A stretch of 35,687 bases of DNA from Streptomyces sp. NRRL B-24085 (GTDB lineage Bacteria > Actinomycetota > Actinomycetes > Streptomycetales > Streptomycetaceae): positions 1-35,687 of the forward strand of contig NZ_LJBR01000242.1 of NCBI RefSeq assembly GCF_001282115.1. The letters run 5' to 3'. Positions 16,990-24,890 of the stretch are shown one piece after another. Both the position numbers and the translations under genes were made by a program. Position 1 is the first letter of the stretch, and each line of letters starts with the position of its first letter. The notes beneath the pieces were generated by a model, which worked only from the letters and a program-made list of their open reading frames with translations, made no database searches and was not told the origin of the DNA.

Positions 16990-17583
16990 ACGGCCGCGGC
17001 GTTGCCGCCGAACATCCGCGCCCGTTCCGCCGCGGAGAGCCCGTCGAGATGCGTCTCCACAGCGGACTTCCAGGGCACGGCACCCCCGCCGAGCTCGGCC
17101 AACGGCCGGTCGGAGCCGTACAGAAGGCGCTGGGAGCCGAAGGATTCCACGGCTGCGGTCACCGGGTCGGCGAGGTCGGTCGGACGCCACGGCCCGGGGG
17201 CGAGGCCCGAGGTGAGTCCCGAGACCTTCGCGACGACGTTCGGTCGCCGTGCGAGGTCCCGCATCCGTGAGGCCCACCCACTCCTGTCCTGCCCGGGTCC
17301 GGGCGTGATCCAGCAGGAAGCGGAGTCCGCTCGCGCCTCATCCATTGCGGGTCCGGGTCGGGGTGCGCCAGATGCCGCACCCCGACGACGGGAACGGCGA
17401 CGTTCCTGCGGATCAGGTCGAGCTGGGGTCCCACCTCCGCTGCGACGTCGACCCACGCGACGAGACCGGCGACCACCGGTGAGTCCAGCCGGGCGAGCCG
17501 GACGCTCTCCGCGAGGCTGTTGCTCGACTGCACGACACGGAGCGGTCCCACAGGTGTACGTGGGCGTCGGCACCGGCACTCAT
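16974..17583 (-). pseudogene. Decayed sugar-lactonase (amidohydrolase-2) gene
   Basis: The start is intact: ATG 17583 overlaps the mutarotase stop (ATGA) and encodes MSAGADAHVHLWDRS with the HxH metal motif. The frame then shifts near 17535 into VVQSSNSLAESVRLARL...VVGVRHLAHPDPDPQW. It shifts again to LRFLLDHARTRAGQEW near 17310 and again to ASRMRDLARRPNVVAKVSG...LYGSDRPLAEL, ending at TGA 16974. About 40 residues are missing after the HxH motif and about 35 before the LLDHA motif. The remaining 610 bp compare with roughly 840 expected. Two deletions plus shifts cannot be sequencing slips, so the gene is dead. It was probably the L-fuconolactonase-like step of this operon. The first gene of the window is an apparently intact homologue. 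The 3' end overlaps the convergent regulator gene. Confidence 0.9.
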
Positions 17584-17918
17584 GCGAGGTGCCAGACTTC
17601 GTCGATGGGCTGCCACAGCGCTCCGGGGACACGCTCCTCGGCGATTCTCACCTGGCACGGGTCGGTGTGCGTCCACCATTCCTGCGTGGCCGGGTCCTCG
17701 GCGATCCGACGCATGTCCGCCTCGTGGTCCTCTCCCACGTACTCGTAATAGGCGAAAAGGATGTCGCCGAAAATGAAGATGCTGTAGTTGCGGACGTTGC
17801 ATTCGGTGAGCTTGCGCTCGACGCTCGGCCACACGGCGCGATGCAGCGCCAGGTACTCCTCGCGTTTTTCGGGGCGCACACCCACCACCAGGGCCCTGCG
17901 CTCAGGTCGAAGGGTCAT
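17580..17918 (-). CDS. RhaM-family aldose mutarotase (L-rhamnose/L-fucose type)
   Basis: This 112-aa protein of the L-rhamnose mutarotase family (DUF718) interconverts alpha and beta anomers of 6-deoxyhexoses. Family features are the ALVVGVRPEKREEYLALH start (a conserved EYxxxH), the central YSIFIFGDILFAYYEYVGED and the Trp pair in EWWTHTDPCQV. The same family is common in non-phosphorylating L-fucose and L-rhamnose clusters. The ATG overlaps the dehydratase stop and its own stop overlaps the lactonase start (ATGA both times). It supports a deoxysugar substrate for the operon. Confidence 0.9.
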   Translation of the reverse strand: MTLRPERRALVVGVRPEKREEYLALHRAVWPSVERKLTECNVRNYSIFIFGDILFAYYEYVGEDHEADMRRIAEDPATQEWWTHTDPCQVRIAEERVPGALWQPIDEVWHLA

Positions 17919-19099
17919 GACGCGCTCCTCCCGCCGGGGTGCGACGGGTCGTCCATCCGGTCGGGCTCGGCGACCAGCCGCAGGGCCGCGCGTTCGGGGC
18001 GGATGTGCGGTCCGGTTGCCGCGGGCTGGGGCGCGGTGGAGCCGGCCGGCGACATCTGGGACTCGTCGACCATGATCCCGATCCCTGGACGGTCGCCCAG
18101 GACGATACCTCCGTCCTCGAACTGCTGGTCGACGTCAAGGCCGACCGGAAAGCGGAGATCCTGGACTTCACAGGTCAGGAGGTTCGGTACGGCGGCGGCA
18201 GCGTGCGCCACCGGGTTGGCGTTGTACGCGACGGGGCTCACCGGCAGGTCGTGCGCGTGGGCGAGTGTCGCCACACGGAGGAAGTGGGTGATGCCCCATA
18301 CGTTGCCGATCTGGACGATGTCGACCGCGTTGGCGTCCAGCAGGGGGCGGTACTGCTCCAGCCCGGTCAGGTTCTCGCCGCTTGCGATCGCCGCGCGTAC
18401 CTTTCCACGCAGCGTGGCCATTCCGGCCGCGTCCCACCGGCGGAGCGGTTCCTCCACCCAGGTGAGGTCCATGCGTTCCTCGATGGCGGTGACGTACCGG
18501 GTGGCCTGGGCGTGGTTCCACGACTCGTTGGCGTCGAACATGAGCGCCGGTCGGCGCGCGTTACGGCTGAGAACGTCGCGCATGATCTCCAGTCGGGGCA
18601 GATCGCGGTCGAGGTCGCGGCCGCCCTTGAGTTTGCCGGCCTTGAAGCCGCGATCCGCGAACTGCCCGTACAGTTCCACGAGTTGGGTGTCGGTCAGGCC
18701 GTACTCGAGTCCGGAGGCGTACCCGGGAACGAAGCGTGAGCGGCCCCCGAGGGTTCGCCACAGTGGCTCGTCGGCGGCCTTGGCCTTGATGTCCCAGAGA
18801 GCCATGTCGACAGCCCCGATGGTGCCGAACGTGGATCCCGAGTGACCGGCCTTGAACACCCAGGCGAGCATCCGGTCGTAGAGCGCCACGACCGACCGCG
18901 GGTCATCGCCCTCGATCGCGGGAAAGACACGCGCGATGTCAGCGTGGGATCCGAGGCCGACCCCCTCGATCCCGGTGTCGGTCTCGATGACGAGGACGGG
19001 GACCGGCGTCACATGGCCGGACTGGACACCGTTGACGTCCCCGGTGACTCTGCCCCAGTCATGGACGGTGCTCAGACTGCGGTACCCGGTGATCTTCAT
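17915..19099 (-). CDS. Enolase-superfamily sugar-acid dehydratase (mandelate racemase group)
   Basis: This 394-aa protein has the metal ligands D189 (LMFDAN), E216 (WVEEPL) and E242 (ASGEN) and the KxK base motif at K156/K158 (GKLKGG), placing it in the mandelate racemase/sugar-acid dehydratase group. The His of the usual Asp-His dyad, normally in a P-H pair after the eighth strand, is not seen: the segment reads LPVSPVAYNANPVAH with V290 there. The substrate may therefore differ from classic fuconate dehydratase, or the Lys alone suffices. ATG 19099 with AAGGAG upstream was preferred over ATG 19120. The C-terminal ~45 residues (PAGSTAPQPAATGPH onward) are a non-conserved tail. Operon context suggests dehydration of L-fuconate or a similar aldonate to the 2-keto-3-deoxy acid. 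Confidence 0.85.
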   Translation of the reverse strand: MKITGYRSLSTVHDWGRVTGDVNGVQSGHVTPVPVLVIETDTGIEGVGLGSHADIARVFPAIEGDDPRSVVALYDRMLAWVFKAGHSGSTFGTIGAVDMALWDIKAKAADEPLWRTLGGRSRFVPGYASGLEYGLTDTQLVELYGQFADRGFKAGKLKGGRDLDRDLPRLEIMRDVLSRNARRPALMFDANESWNHAQATRYVTAIEERMDLTWVEEPLRRWDAAGMATLRGKVRAAIASGENLTGLEQYRPLLDANAVDIVQIGNVWGITHFLRVATLAHAHDLPVSPVAYNANPVAHAAAAVPNLLTCEVQDLRFPVGLDVDQQFEDGGIVLGDRPGIGIMVDESQMSPAGSTAPQPAATGPHIRPERAALRLVAEPDRMDDPSHPGGRSAS

Positions 19100-19130
19100 C
19101 GGACGTGGTTCTCCTTGCATGCGCTGGTGG

Positions 19131-20039
19131 TCATTCCTTGGTTCCTCCGGCCGTCATGCCCGCGACCAGGAATCGCTGGGAGAACAGGAAGACGATCAGG
19201 ACGGGCAGGATCGACACGATCGTCCCCAGTGCCAAGGTGGGCAGCTGGACGGAGTCGGATCCTGCGGAGCTGGGGTTGAAGGCCGGGGTGGCGGCCAGGA
19301 GCGAGGTGAGCCCGACCTGGATCGGGTAGCCGTCGCTGGAGGGGAGCATCACGAACGGCAGGAAGAAGTTGTTCCAGTTCTGCACGAAGCTGAAGAACGC
19401 CACCAGCGCGACGATCGGGGCGGCCAGCGGAAGGGCGACGCGGGTGAAGACCTGGAAGCCGGTGCAGCCGTCGATACGGGCGGCGGCAAGGATGTCCCGG
19501 GGGATGCTCGTCGAGAAGTAGATGTAGGTGAGGTAGACGCCGAACGGGAAGAACGACATGGGCAGGATCACCGACAGCGGACTGCCGATGAGTCCGACGC
19601 TGTTCAGTTCGAGGAAGATGGGCAACACCAAGGCGGTGCTGGGGATCAGCATGACGACGAGGGTCAGCACGAGCAGCGCCTGCCGAAACTTGAACTCCGT
19701 GAGGGCGAGTGCGTAGCCGGCGGGAATGCTGACGACGAGCGTGATCACCAGAGCGCCGATCGCGTACAGCGCGGAGTTCCCGATCCACGTCGTCACCGCG
19801 CCGTCCTGGAAGTCGAACAGCTGATGCCAGTTCGCGGCGAAGGCCGACCAGGACCCGGGGGAGAACGGGTGGTCGACGACGAGCGCCTTCGAGGACTTCG
19901 TGACGGCGAGGAGCAGCCAGACGATCGGGACGGCGAAGAACAGGATGAAGACGACGAGCAGGACGCCGATGATGGAGCGCCCGCTCCAGCCGCTCAGGCT
20001 CGACCGACGCCGTTCGGTAGAGAGTGCTGCCATGGTCAT
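19131..20039 (-). CDS. CUT1 ABC transporter permease (MalG type)
   Basis: This 302-aa inner-membrane protein has six predicted helices and the EAA-type loop that docks the ATPase (ILAAARIDGCTGFQVFTRVALP). It is the MalG-like partner of the next permease. ATG 20039 overlaps that gene's stop (ATGA); a second ATG two codons on is also possible. No ATP-binding subunit is encoded in the operon. Carbohydrate CUT1 systems in Streptomyces commonly share the ATPase MsiK encoded elsewhere, which would explain this. Confidence 0.93.
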   Translation of the reverse strand: MTMAALSTERRRSSLSGWSGRSIIGVLLVVFILFFAVPIVWLLLAVTKSSKALVVDHPFSPGSWSAFAANWHQLFDFQDGAVTTWIGNSALYAIGALVITLVVSIPAGYALALTEFKFRQALLVLTLVVMLIPSTALVLPIFLELNSVGLIGSPLSVILPMSFFPFGVYLTYIYFSTSIPRDILAAARIDGCTGFQVFTRVALPLAAPIVALVAFFSFVQNWNNFFLPFVMLPSSDGYPIQVGLTSLLAATPAFNPSSAGSDSVQLPTLALGTIVSILPVLIVFLFSQRFLVAGMTAGGTKE

Positions 20040-20989
20040 TCCTTCTCGAAGAGGCCGCCACGGGTCACGAACACCCAGGACAGCAGAAGTGCGACGACCA
20101 GCAGGATCAACGAGATCGCGGCCGCGCCGTTGAAGTCGTTCTGCTGGAACGCGTACTGATAGGCGAGCTGGTTGAGCGAGTAGTCGTTGGGCACCACGGC
20201 GTTGCTGGCCTGGCTGAGCAGCTGTGGCTCGACGAAGAGCTGGGTGCCGGCCGCGAGCGACATGACGCCCATGTACGCGACCCACTTGCGCAGCATCGGA
20301 AGCTGGATGCGCAGGGCGATCTGGACGGCGTTGGCGCCGTCGATGCGGGCGGCCTCGATCACCTCGGTGCTGATGTTGTTGAGGGCGCCGTACATGATGA
20401 TGATCCACCCGCCGGCCCCGGTCCAGAACGCGATGATGGCGAAGATGGCCGGCAGGTGGCCGGGTTGGATCACCTGCACGAAGCTGTCGAAGCCCATCGC
20501 GCTGAGCAGGCCGCTGACCGGGCTCGCGGTCGGATCGAGGACGAAGAGCCACAACAGCACGCTGGAGGCGCCCGCGAGCGCGCCGGGAAGGTAGTAGACG
20601 AAGCGGAGGGTCGTGCTCACCCACCGGACGCCGATGGCATGGATCATCAACGCGAGGCCGACGACGAAGACGACCAGCCCGAGGAGCCAGATGACGAGAT
20701 AGATGGTCACGTGCAGCACAGCCGGCCAGAACCGGAAGTCGTCGATGACCTTGGTGAAGTTGTCGAACCCCGCGAATCCGCCGTCGGCGTCGGTGAAGGC
20801 CAGCAGCACCGCGTAGAGCGAGGGAACGATGCCGAAGGCGATCGTGAGCAACGCGTAGGGCGAGACGAAGACATAGCCGATCGGGCTGCGGGTGACGGGG
20901 CGTCCGGTCGGCCTGCCGCCTTTCCGGCGTGACCGCCGACCCTCTGAGGGGTCGGCGGTCACAGGGGCACTCGATGGAGCGAGGGTCAT
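20036..20989 (-). CDS. CUT1 ABC transporter permease (MalF type)
   Basis: This 317-aa protein has a basic cytoplasmic N-terminus (EGRRSRRKGGRPTGR), six hydrophobic helices starting at IGYVFVSPYALLTIAFGIVP, and the EAA loop VIEAARIDGANAVQIALRIQLP that contacts the ATPase. It forms the translocation pore with the downstream permease and receives substrate from the lipoprotein encoded just upstream. The gap to that gene is 1 bp, so the transporter genes are cotranscribed. Confidence 0.93.
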   Translation of the reverse strand: MTLAPSSAPVTADPSEGRRSRRKGGRPTGRPVTRSPIGYVFVSPYALLTIAFGIVPSLYAVLLAFTDADGGFAGFDNFTKVIDDFRFWPAVLHVTIYLVIWLLGLVVFVVGLALMIHAIGVRWVSTTLRFVYYLPGALAGASSVLLWLFVLDPTASPVSGLLSAMGFDSFVQVIQPGHLPAIFAIIAFWTGAGGWIIIMYGALNNISTEVIEAARIDGANAVQIALRIQLPMLRKWVAYMGVMSLAAGTQLFVEPQLLSQASNAVVPNDYSLNQLAYQYAFQQNDFNGAAAISLILLVVALLLSWVFVTRGGLFEKE

Positions 20990-20990
20990 C

Positions 20991-22361
20991 TCACTTCACC
21001 ACGTATCCGTTGACCTTGGCCTGGTTCTTGATCGCCGTCTGCCACGTCGGGAGCAGGTCCACGATCGACTTGCCGCCCGTGATACCCGGGGTGATCGTCT
21101 TCGCCCAGATCGCCTCCTGGCTGAACGTGGGGTAACCCCAACCACCCCAGACCCGTGATGCGGCGGTCACCACCGGCTCCAGAGAGGTGGCGTAGTACTT
21201 GCTCGCCTCCTGCTTGGCGATCCACTTCTGGGCGGCAGGGGCGTACGCCGGGTAACCGGGCGCGGCATCGACCTGGTACTGGTCGGCGGTGGTGACGAAC
21301 TGCACGAACTTCCGGGCGGCCTGCAGGTTCTTCGAATGGCTGGAAACGAACCAGGTTCCGCCACCCACGTTCCCCGTCACAGCCTCGCTGTCGCCCTTCC
21401 ACGTCAACGGCGCGGCGACGCCGAGCTGTCCGGCCGGAACGTTGAGCGATTCAGGGTTGTGGAAGATCGCGCCTGCGTACCACGCCGGTCCCGGTGTCAT
21501 CAGCACCTTGCCGGAGTACTTCTTCAAGAACTCAGGTGTGAACACGCTGACCACCGGGACGGTCCCCTTGTCGCGGAGGGTGTCCAGCATCGAGGCCGCG
21601 CGCTTGCACTCGGTCGAACCGGTGTTCACGGTGACGGACTTGGGACCGGTCACGTCATTGGCCTGGCACTTGCTCGCCCACATGTAGACCTCGGGGGTCC
21701 AGGCATCGCCGGCTGTGCCGATGATGTAGCCGGGGTGCTCCTCTGCGACCTTCTCCCCGAGCGCCTGGTACTCCTCCCAGGTGGTCGGCAGGGCGTAGCC
21801 GAACTTCTCCAGCAGGGGCTTGTTGTACCAGAGCACCGTCTGGGCGAGGTCGTTGCGCAGGCAGTACACGCGGCCGTCCACGGTGCAGGGATCGAGAGAG
21901 CCCTTGGTGAAATTGCCGAGCGTCTCCTTCGGGACCAGGCCCTTGTCCAGCACAGCCGCGAACGCCTGCTTGCCGCCGCCCTTCTGGCTGGCCCACGCCG
22001 CGTCGTTGTTCTGGCTGGAGAAGACGACATCCGGCCAGCCACTGCCTGCGCGGTCGAAGAGCTGCATCTTCGTCCGGAAGGAGTTGGAGCCGTTGGCCGA
22101 CCCGTCGTAGGTGACGACCTTGATCTTCGTGTCAGGGTTCGCCGCCTGGAAGGCCTTCGCGGCGGCCTGTCGGTCCGCGTCCACCCAGACGGTGATGGCC
22201 GAGGACGCCTCCTGCTTGGCCTCGGGAAAGCCGTACTTCCCGTTGGCCGCGCTTTCTCCGCTGCCGCAACCGGCGAGCGCGAGGAGGGCCGTTGCTATCC
22301 CCGTCACGGCGACGGCCGACGCCCTGCGGCGTGAAGGCGCCCCGGTGTGGATTCCGACCAT
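20991..22361 (-). CDS. Sugar-binding lipoprotein of the CUT1 transporter
   Basis: This 456-aa family-1 extracellular solute-binding protein begins with a basic and hydrophobic signal and the lipobox LALAGC, with lipidated Cys at residue 32. The mature part follows the maltose/multiple-sugar binding pattern (ITVWVDADRQAAAKAFQAAN near the start; PTTWEEYQALGEKVAEEHPG in the middle). It is the first gene of the minus-strand operon reaching to 16974. The operator-like Site B lies about 57 bp before its start. The ligand is unknown; a deoxysugar or a short oligosaccharide fits the neighbours. Confidence 0.93.
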   Translation of the reverse strand: MVGIHTGAPSRRRASAVAVTGIATALLALAGCGSGESAANGKYGFPEAKQEASSAITVWVDADRQAAAKAFQAANPDTKIKVVTYDGSANGSNSFRTKMQLFDRAGSGWPDVVFSSQNNDAAWASQKGGGKQAFAAVLDKGLVPKETLGNFTKGSLDPCTVDGRVYCLRNDLAQTVLWYNKPLLEKFGYALPTTWEEYQALGEKVAEEHPGYIIGTAGDAWTPEVYMWASKCQANDVTGPKSVTVNTGSTECKRAASMLDTLRDKGTVPVVSVFTPEFLKKYSGKVLMTPGPAWYAGAIFHNPESLNVPAGQLGVAAPLTWKGDSEAVTGNVGGGTWFVSSHSKNLQAARKFVQFVTTADQYQVDAAPGYPAYAPAAQKWIAKQEASKYYATSLEPVVTAASRVWGGWGYPTFSQEAIWAKTITPGITGGKSIVDLLPTWQTAIKNQAKVNGYVVK

Positions 22362-22414
22362 GAGATGTCCCTTGTCCTGTCGACTTCGTTGACGACTCCG
22401 CGCCGAGGACTGTA

Positions 22415-22434
22415 GAGCATACGTATTATGTTTG
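22415..22434. promoter_or_regulatory. Site B: operator-like box upstream of the transporter operon
   Basis: Read on the minus strand it is CAAACATAATACGTATGCTC. Its first 19 bases differ at one position from the plus-strand copy at 25963-25981. The core (22418-22427) is CATACGTATT on the plus strand. The TATGCT hexamer it carries could double as a -10 box for the operon. Confidence 0.75.
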
Positions 22435-22439
22435 TCACG

Positions 22440-23007
22440 AGCTGATACGACTTCCTGTGAGCTGCTGCTACGGCCGGTGCGGTCCCGGTGGTCGCCATTG
22501 GCTGACGCTGCTGGAGCTGCGTGATCGGGAGCAGCTCAACTCCGCGTCACCCACCACGGATCGACCTGCTCAAGGCGGACACGGAGTCAGCCCTGACCGG
22601 CCGACGCCGATGGTGCCGACCGGTCTCGGGGCAGAGGGGAGTGGCCGGTCGCCGTTGGTGGCTCCTGTCGGTGACGGGCCAGGTGCGAAGCGGCTGGGCG
22701 CGGCTGACCTGTGACGCCCTGCACGAGCCGCCCCCTCAGGGCCCGTTACTCGCCGGGCGACCCCTGTCGACACCTGCTTTGCCTGCGGTCTGCCACGGCA
22801 GCGACGGCCCTGGTGGACTCTCGGCACGCGTGACGACGTAGGCCTGCGGTGGCCTCTGCTCGCGCCCATCCGAGGCGCCGGCGAACGCGCGGTCCTGGGC
22901 CGTCGGCCTCGCGGTACGCCGGCGCCGGGGGAGTGCCCATGTCCTCCACGGTTCGAAGGCCGTGGGCGCTCCGGGACCGGGGAACCGCCATCTCGTGGCT
23001 CAGGGCC
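22440..23007. other. Intergenic stretch, no recognisable gene
   Basis: Between the transporter operon start and the SDR stop. Several short open frames exist on both strands, as expected at this GC content, but none has a family match I recognise, a good RBS plus start, or coupling to a neighbour. It may include decayed sequence; I could not identify it. Confidence 0.5.
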
Positions 23008-23769
23008 TCATCGGCCCAGCCACCCTCCGTCGACCGGCAGGATCGCGCCGGAGACGTAGCGCGCGGCGTCGGACGCCAAGAAGACAGCGGCACCGGCGAT
23101 GTCTTCCGCCGTTCCCCACCGGCCTGCCGGGATCCGTTCGAGGATTGCGCGGGACCGGTCGGGGTCGTCCTGAAGGGCCTGGGTGTTGTCGGTCGCGATG
23201 TAGCCCGGGGCGATGCCGTTGACGGTCACACCGTGTCCGGCCCATTCGTTCGAGAGCGCCCGGATCAGTCCCGACACGCCGGACTTGGCGGCCGCATAGC
23301 CCGGCACGTTGATCCCGCCCTGGAAGGAGAGCAGGGAGGCGGTGAAGACGATGCGCCCGTGCCGCGCCTCCAGCATCCTCCGCCCGAGAACCTGGCTGAG
23401 TACGAAGGCGCTGGTGAGATCGACTTCGAGTACCTCGTCGAACCATTCGAGGGGATGCTCGGCGGCCGGAGCGCGGCGAATGGTCCCGGCGTTGTTGACC
23501 AGGATGTCCACCGGGCGTTCACCTGCGGCGAGTTCTTCCGCGAAGCGGGTCACCTGGCGCCGGTCCGCGAAGTCGACGCGGTGTCCCGAGAACGCACGGC
23601 CGAGCCGGCGCACGCGATCGCCGATCGCCGATGCCCCAGGATCGAGGGTGGCGGAGACTCCGACGATGTCGGCACCGGCGGCGGCCAGGGCCTCGGCGAC
23701 GGCGAATCCGATGCCCCGCTTGGCCCCCGTCACCACAGCGAGGCGGCCGGTCAGGTCGAAGGGGTTCAT
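23008..23769 (-). CDS. SDR dehydrogenase, KduD/gluconate-5-dehydrogenase-like
   Basis: This 253-aa classical short-chain dehydrogenase begins MNPFDLTGRLAVVTG like KduD proteins. The cofactor motif is TGAKRGIG (14-21), then NNAG (92-95), and the catalytic residues are S145, Y158 and K162 (YAAAK). Its ATG overlaps the stop of the zinc dehydrogenase gene. In the non-phosphorylating L-fucose pathway an SDR oxidises 2-keto-3-deoxy-L-fuconate; that role fits here and is inferred from context. An alternative is a 2-deoxygluconate or ketogluconate dehydrogenase. Confidence 0.9.
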   Translation of the reverse strand: MNPFDLTGRLAVVTGAKRGIGFAVAEALAAAGADIVGVSATLDPGASAIGDRVRRLGRAFSGHRVDFADRRQVTRFAEELAAGERPVDILVNNAGTIRRAPAAEHPLEWFDEVLEVDLTSAFVLSQVLGRRMLEARHGRIVFTASLLSFQGGINVPGYAAAKSGVSGLIRALSNEWAGHGVTVNGIAPGYIATDNTQALQDDPDRSRAILERIPAGRWGTAEDIAGAAVFLASDAARYVSGAILPVDGGWLGR

Positions 23770-24785
23770 GACGCGCTCACCTCGACGAGCAGCTTCATGG
23801 CCTGCCCGGTCTCGAGGAGCCGAAAGGCCGATTCGACCTTGCGCAGGGGCACGATGCCCGTGATGAGTTTCTCGGTGGGGATGGTTCCCTCGGTCAAGAG
23901 CTCGATGGCGCGCTCGAAGTCATGGCGCTGGTAGACCCGTGCGCCGAGCAACCTCAGTTCCCGCCAGAACACGCGGTGCAGGTCCATGGGCCGCGGTTGC
24001 GCGTGGATGGCCACCACGACAAGCGTGCCGCGGACCTTCACCATGCCGGTGGCGGCGAGCACGGCGGCGGCGGAGCCGGAGACTTCGAACACGACGTCCG
24101 CTCCGGCGCCGTCCGTCCACTCCTCCACCCAGGCGACCTGATCGACCGCCGAAGGGTCCAGCGTCGTCAGCCTCATCTCCTCGGCTGCGGCCCGCCGGGC
24201 CGGGTCGGTCTCGGTGATGACGACCTCGGCACCGAACGCCTCTGCGACGGTCGCGATCAGCACGCCGATCGGGCCCGCACCGATGACGACCGCCTTGTCG
24301 CCTGCGGCGAGTTCGGATCGTCGTACGTCGTGCACGGCCACCGCGACGGGCTCCACGAGTGCGGCGTCGCGCAACGGGATGTCCGAGGGCAGCCGCACGA
24401 GTGTCGACGCCGGCACGTTCCAGTACTCCTGAAGGGCTCCCGGGCTGTCGATGCCTATGAAGTCCAGGTTCTGGCAGATGTGTTTGTTCCCCGCGCGGCA
24501 TGCCGGGCAGGTGCCGTCCCAGGCCAGCGGCATGACGGTCACCGCATCCCCCACCGACCAGCCCTCCACACCCGGGCCGAGGGCGACGATCGTGCCCGAC
24601 ATCTCGTGTCCGATCGTCGCCTGCCGGCTGACCCGAGCGTCCATGTCCCCGTGGAACACGTGAAGGTCCGTGCCGCAGATTCCGACGTAGGCGACGGCGA
24701 TGCGTACCTCTCCCGCGCCCGGCTCGACCGGTTCCCGCTCCTCGATGGTCATCTTGCGGGCGCCCGCGTAGCTTGCCGCCAACAT
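23766..24785 (-). CDS. Zinc-dependent medium-chain dehydrogenase
   Basis: This 339-aa MDR-family enzyme has catalytic zinc ligands C37 (GICGTD), H60-E61 (IGHEMSG) and E145 (LVEPVAV), and the Rossmann motif VIGAGPIGVL. The structural zinc site has only three Cys (C93, C96, C104): the first position of the usual four is D90 (WDGTCPAC). ATG 24785 has GAGAGGAG upstream. It is the first gene of a two-gene unit with the SDR, divergent from the aldo/keto reductase across Site C. Likely substrates are polyols, sugar acids or threonine-like diols; a role in the sugar pathway is inferred from the shared operator. Confidence 0.9.
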   Translation of the reverse strand: MLAASYAGARKMTIEEREPVEPGAGEVRIAVAYVGICGTDLHVFHGDMDARVSRQATIGHEMSGTIVALGPGVEGWSVGDAVTVMPLAWDGTCPACRAGNKHICQNLDFIGIDSPGALQEYWNVPASTLVRLPSDIPLRDAALVEPVAVAVHDVRRSELAAGDKAVVIGAGPIGVLIATVAEAFGAEVVITETDPARRAAAEEMRLTTLDPSAVDQVAWVEEWTDGAGADVVFEVSGSAAAVLAATGMVKVRGTLVVVAIHAQPRPMDLHRVFWRELRLLGARVYQRHDFERAIELLTEGTIPTEKLITGIVPLRKVESAFRLLETGQAMKLLVEVSAS

Positions 24786-24854
24786 ACCGATCGACTCCTC
24801 TCGCCATGGCGCAGACCGTGCCGGCCCACAGGGGTGCCGCAGGCTAGCATGAAA

Positions 24855-24871
24855 CATCATACGTATGTTGT
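24855..24871. promoter_or_regulatory. Site C: regulator box between divergent dehydrogenase genes
   Basis: ACATCATACGTATGTTG contains the perfect palindrome CATACGTATG at 24858-24867 with near-symmetric flanks (ACAT/TTGT). It sits between the zinc dehydrogenase start (24785) and the aldo/keto reductase start (24891), so one site could control both directions. Confidence 0.8.
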
Positions 24872-24890
24872 CATGGCTGGAGTTGACCTC

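Noticed and set aside
22457..22869. Open frames on both strands in the 22.4-23.0 kb gap
   Set aside because: Arg/Gly/Pro-rich shadow-like composition, no family motif, no convincing RBS.
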